Source: an uncultured Oscillospiraceae bacterium
GTDB lineage: Bacteria > Bacillota_A > Clostridia > Oscillospirales > Oscillospiraceae
Assembly (NCBI GenBank): GCA_947631675.1
Contig: CANRMG010000092.1
Coordinates: 1-7,360 of the forward strand
Reading direction: 5' to 3'
DNA: 7,360 nt
Shown here in pieces: positions 4,871 to 7,360 of this stretch. A model generated the notes under the pieces. The model made no database searches and was not told the origin of the DNA. It saw nothing but the letters and a program-made list of their open reading frames with translations. How positions within the stretch are numbered: position 1 is the first letter of the stretch; each line of letters begins with the position of its first letter. The position numbers and the translations under genes are program-made.

Positions 4871-6385
4871 TTGAACATATCAATGGAAAAGATCAAAAAG
4901 TCCTTCGGCGCCAACGATGTGCTGCAGGACGTGGATTTTTCCCTGTCTACCGGCGAGATATGCGCCCTGCTGGGTGAGAATGGCGCCGGTAAATCTACGC
5001 TGATGAACATACTGGGCGGCGTGCTGGCCCCCGACAGCGGCACCATCAGCCTGGATGGGAAGCCGGTGCGCTTCACTTCGCCCGTCCAGTCTCTGGACGC
5101 GGGCATCGGGTTCATCCATCAGGAACTGAACCTCATTAACGACCTGACCATCTATGAGAACATGTTCATCACCCACCTGCCGAAAAAGGGCATGTTCCTG
5201 GATGCCGCTGCCATGCAGGAAAAAACGGCGGAGCTCTTTGAACGGATGAACATCGACCTGGACCCCAGGACCATGGTCCGGGACCTGGACGCGTCCTATA
5301 AGCAGATCGTGGAGATCTGCCGGGCGCTGCTGCAGAACGCGTCCGTCATCATCATGGATGAGCCCACCACTTCTCTGACCGAACCGGAGATCCAGCGTGT
5401 GTTCGCCATGATGCGCACCCTGAAGGAGCAGGGCGTGGGCATCGTGTTCATCTCCCACAAGCTGGGGGAGGTCATGGAGATCTGCGACCGGTACACGGTG
5501 CTGCGGGACGGCAGCATGGTGGCCGCCGGGAAGGTGTCGGAGACGGATACGCGGAAGCTGGCCGCCTACATGGTGGGCCACGACGTGAACACCGAGCGCC
5601 TGGAGCGGACGGGGGAACTGGGCCGGGAGATGCTTCGGCTGGAGAGCCTGTCCGACGGGAAGCACTTCCATGATATATCCCTGACCGTCCACGCCGGCGA
5701 GGTGCTGGGCGTGACCGGCCTTTTGGGCGACGGGCGCAGCGAGCTGTTCCAGACCGTATTTGGGGCCGGAGACGGCCGCTATACGGGCCGGATCATCCTG
5801 GAGGGGAAAGAGGTACATATCAAGGCGACCCACCAGGCCCTGGACCTGGGCATCGCGTACCTGCCCCGGAACCGGAAGGAGAATGCCATTCTGAAGGATA
5901 TGTCCATCCTGGACAACGGCTCCATCGTCCAGCTGCCCAAGATCAAAAAGGGCCCCTTCATCGACTTCGATAAGCAGGAGGAGATGTTCGCCCGGCAGGT
6001 GGAGAGCCTGCGCATCAAGATGGGCGACCGGCTGGACCTGATCGGCAGCCTGTCCGGCGGCAACCAGCAGAAGGTGGTCCTGGCCAAGTGGCTCATGGGC
6101 GAGCCCAAGGTGCTCATCCTGGATAACCCCACCCAGGGCGTGGACGTGGGCGCCAAGGAGGAGATATACGGCATCATCCACCGGCTGGCCGGCGAGGGCG
6201 TGGCGGTGATCGTGCTCAGCTCCGAGGCCCAGGAGATCATGCGTGTCTGCGACAGGAGCCTGGTCCTGTTCCACGGCCGCCATGCCGGCGAGGTGGCGGG
6301 CGAGGATATGAACGAGCATAACATCATGTATCTTGCCACCGGCGGCAACACCAACGAAAAGGCGGAGGAAGAAAATGGAAAGTAA
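4871..6385 (+). CDS. Sugar ABC importer ATPase with two nucleotide-binding domains (RbsA-like)
   Basis: 504 residues from TTG 4871, typical for RbsA/MglA-type duplicated ATPases that power uptake through the RbsC-like permease at the inner membrane face. Domain 1: Walker A GENGAGKST (35-43), Q-loop region FIHQELNL, signature-position LDASYKQ (139-145), Walker B IIMDEPTTSLT (D163, E164), H-loop FISHKLGE (H196). Domain 2: Walker-A-like GLLGDGRSE (283-291) without the Lys-Ser/Thr, intact signature LSGGNQQK (394-401), Walker B LILDNPTQGVDVGAK with Asn419 in place of the usual Glu, and SSEAQE where the H-loop His would be. Domain 2's defective Walker A and missing His are normal for this family; the degenerate domain-1 signature and Asn419 are more striking. 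The 3' end overlaps the permease start by 11 bp, which supports translational coupling. A GTG at 4850 would add 7 residues but lacks an RBS. Confidence 0.9.
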   Translation: MNISMEKIKKSFGANDVLQDVDFSLSTGEICALLGENGAGKSTLMNILGGVLAPDSGTISLDGKPVRFTSPVQSLDAGIGFIHQELNLINDLTIYENMFITHLPKKGMFLDAAAMQEKTAELFERMNIDLDPRTMVRDLDASYKQIVEICRALLQNASVIIMDEPTTSLTEPEIQRVFAMMRTLKEQGVGIVFISHKLGEVMEICDRYTVLRDGSMVAAGKVSETDTRKLAAYMVGHDVNTERLERTGELGREMLRLESLSDGKHFHDISLTVHAGEVLGVTGLLGDGRSELFQTVFGAGDGRYTGRIILEGKEVHIKATHQALDLGIAYLPRNRKENAILKDMSILDNGSIVQLPKIKKGPFIDFDKQEEMFARQVESLRIKMGDRLDLIGSLSGGNQQKVVLAKWLMGEPKVLILDNPTQGVDVGAKEEIYGIIHRLAGEGVAVIVLSSEAQEIMRVCDRSLVLFHGRHAGEVAGEDMNEHNIMYLATGGNTNEKAEEENGK

Positions 6386-7360
6386 GAAAAACGGCGGCGC
6401 GCTCGGCTGGTTCCGGGACAAATGGTCCCATAACGCGATGTTCTCCACCATATTTGCCCTGGTGGTCATGCTGCTGATCCAGTGCGTGGTCATGTGGATC
6501 AACGCCGGGTCCTTCGGCGGCATGTTCGGCAAGATGGGCATGGCGTGGCTGAACATCATGCGCAACAACGTCTATTCGGGCCTGATCGCCCTGGGGATGT
6601 GTTTCATCATCATCTCCGGCGGCATCGACCTGTCCGTGGGCTCCATGCTGTGCGCCCTGGGCGCGATCCTCATGTACCTGCTGGACGAGGCCAACGGCCC
6701 CCTGGCCGCCATCGGCCTGACCGGCACCGGGGCCTATATCGTGGCGATCCTCGTGATCATCGTGCTGGGCTACGGCTTTGGCTCCATCAACGGCGCGTTG
6801 GTGGCCTACGGAAAACTCCCGCCCTTCATCGCCACCCTGGGCACCATGAAGATATTCCGCTCCGTCACCCAGCAGCTGACGAAGCAGTTCAATCCCCAGG
6901 TCCCCGGCGGCTTCAAGCTCATCGCCTCCTTCAAGATCGGCGGCCAGGTGGTGCTGCCCATCCTGTACTGGATCGTCATCGTGGTGGTCATGCACATCAT
7001 CTTCAAAAAGACCGCCTTCGGCCGCCAGACCATCGCCATCGGCTCCAACGAGCGGGCGGCCCGGCTCAGCGGCATCAACGTCAGCCGCGTCAAGAGCCGC
7101 ATCTACGCCCTGGGCGGCGTGATGGTGGCCATCGCCGCCGTCATCTACATCGCCCGCATCGGCTCCATGGACTTCGCCAATGCCGGCTCTGGCTATGAAA
7201 TGGACGCCATCGCCGCCGTCATCGTTGGCGGTACGGCCATGTCCGGCGGCAAGGGCAGCCTGGTGGGCGCGTTCCTCGGCATGCTCATCATCAGCGTCAT
7301 GAACAACATCCTCAACACCGTGGGCGTGCCCACGTTCCTGTGCGACGCGGTGAAGGGCGC
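6375..7360 (+). CDS. Sugar ABC importer permease, RbsC-like (partial, runs off the window)
   Basis: The ATG at 6375 sits inside the last codons of the ATPase (11-bp overlap) with GGAGG at 6364-6368, 6 nt upstream. The frame is open to the end of the window: 328 codons visible, close to the roughly 320-340 of the family, so little is missing. It is the membrane channel of the importer (BPD_transp_2). Landmarks: a charged cytoplasmic start (MESKKNGG), a first membrane segment about 21-43, then NNVYSGLIALGMCFIIISGGIDLSVGS (GGIDLSVGS at 82-90, a hallmark of RbsC-type permeases), a segment ending GSINGALVAYGKLPPFIATLGTM, a hydrophobic helix VVLPILYWIVIVVVMHIIF, the coupling-loop region KKTAFGRQTIAIGSNERAARLSGINV that contacts the ATPase, and YEMDAIAAVIVGGTAMSGGKGS followed by further membrane sequence. 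Substrate is unknown. Confidence 0.93.
   Translation, partial: MESKKNGGALGWFRDKWSHNAMFSTIFALVVMLLIQCVVMWINAGSFGGMFGKMGMAWLNIMRNNVYSGLIALGMCFIIISGGIDLSVGSMLCALGAILMYLLDEANGPLAAIGLTGTGAYIVAILVIIVLGYGFGSINGALVAYGKLPPFIATLGTMKIFRSVTQQLTKQFNPQVPGGFKLIASFKIGGQVVLPILYWIVIVVVMHIIFKKTAFGRQTIAIGSNERAARLSGINVSRVKSRIYALGGVMVAIAAVIYIARIGSMDFANAGSGYEMDAIAAVIVGGTAMSGGKGSLVGAFLGMLIISVMNNILNTVGVPTFLCDAVKG

Noticed and set aside
4880..6568. Minus-strand frame of 562 codons opposite the ATPase gene
   Set aside because: The plus strand carries full ABC ATPase motifs; the antisense translation is low-complexity and matches nothing recognisable.
6482..7198. Plus-strand frame of 238 codons within the permease region
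   Set aside because: Wrong frame: Arg/His/Pro-rich. The frame beginning at 6375 encodes a clear membrane permease and continues past the window.

Overview
The window looks like chromosome of a moderately GC-rich Gram-positive anaerobe, most likely a gut Clostridia of the Oscillospiraceae type. This rests on strong AGGAGG-type ribosome binding sites, an exact sigma-A consensus promoter, a secreted protein with FIVAR-like bundles and a choline/cell-wall-binding-like C-terminus, and an ABC sugar importer in the order binding protein, ATPase, permease. The taxon is an inference from style, not from a marker gene.

Left part (1-3288). An AT-rich stretch ends in an A7/T7 inverted repeat at 57-75. 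Immediately after it, surface-protein coding sequence begins in mid-domain, with no signal peptide, no ribosome binding site and no ATG. The frame stays open to 2354 and ends in a wall-binding-like module, followed by a good intrinsic terminator. Next comes a complete 282-codon gene with the fold of a tyrosine recombinase but without most catalytic residues. A surface-protein cassette lacking its 5' end beside a recombinase-like gene suggests a silent or rearranged antigen locus, but assembly error or simple decay are live alternatives.

Middle part (3289-3791). This 503-bp stretch has no convincing protein gene. Its first 300 bp fold on paper into three abutting hairpin domains ending in a terminator-like hairpin. 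The two large hairpins have apical loops (3367-3387 and 3483-3505) complementary over nearly their whole length, the pattern expected for a kissing-loop RNA or a long structured repeat. This is the best candidate here for something undescribed. The remaining ~190 bp are the control region of the transporter: a perfect TTGACA-17-TATAAT promoter, a palindrome at its expected start site, a second promoter, a leader hairpin and a strong RBS.

Right part (3792-7360). An RbsB/RbsA/RbsC-type importer. The binding protein has a signal peptidase I type signal rather than a lipobox. A strong terminator-like hairpin separates it from the ATPase and probably makes the binding protein the most abundant product; a second GC-rich hairpin sits next to the ATPase RBS. 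The ATPase has two nucleotide-binding domains, with all visible motif losses falling in one composite ATP site. The permease overlaps the ATPase by 11 bp and runs off the window. The substrate cannot be named from the sequence; a sugar or sugar-like compound is expected from the family.
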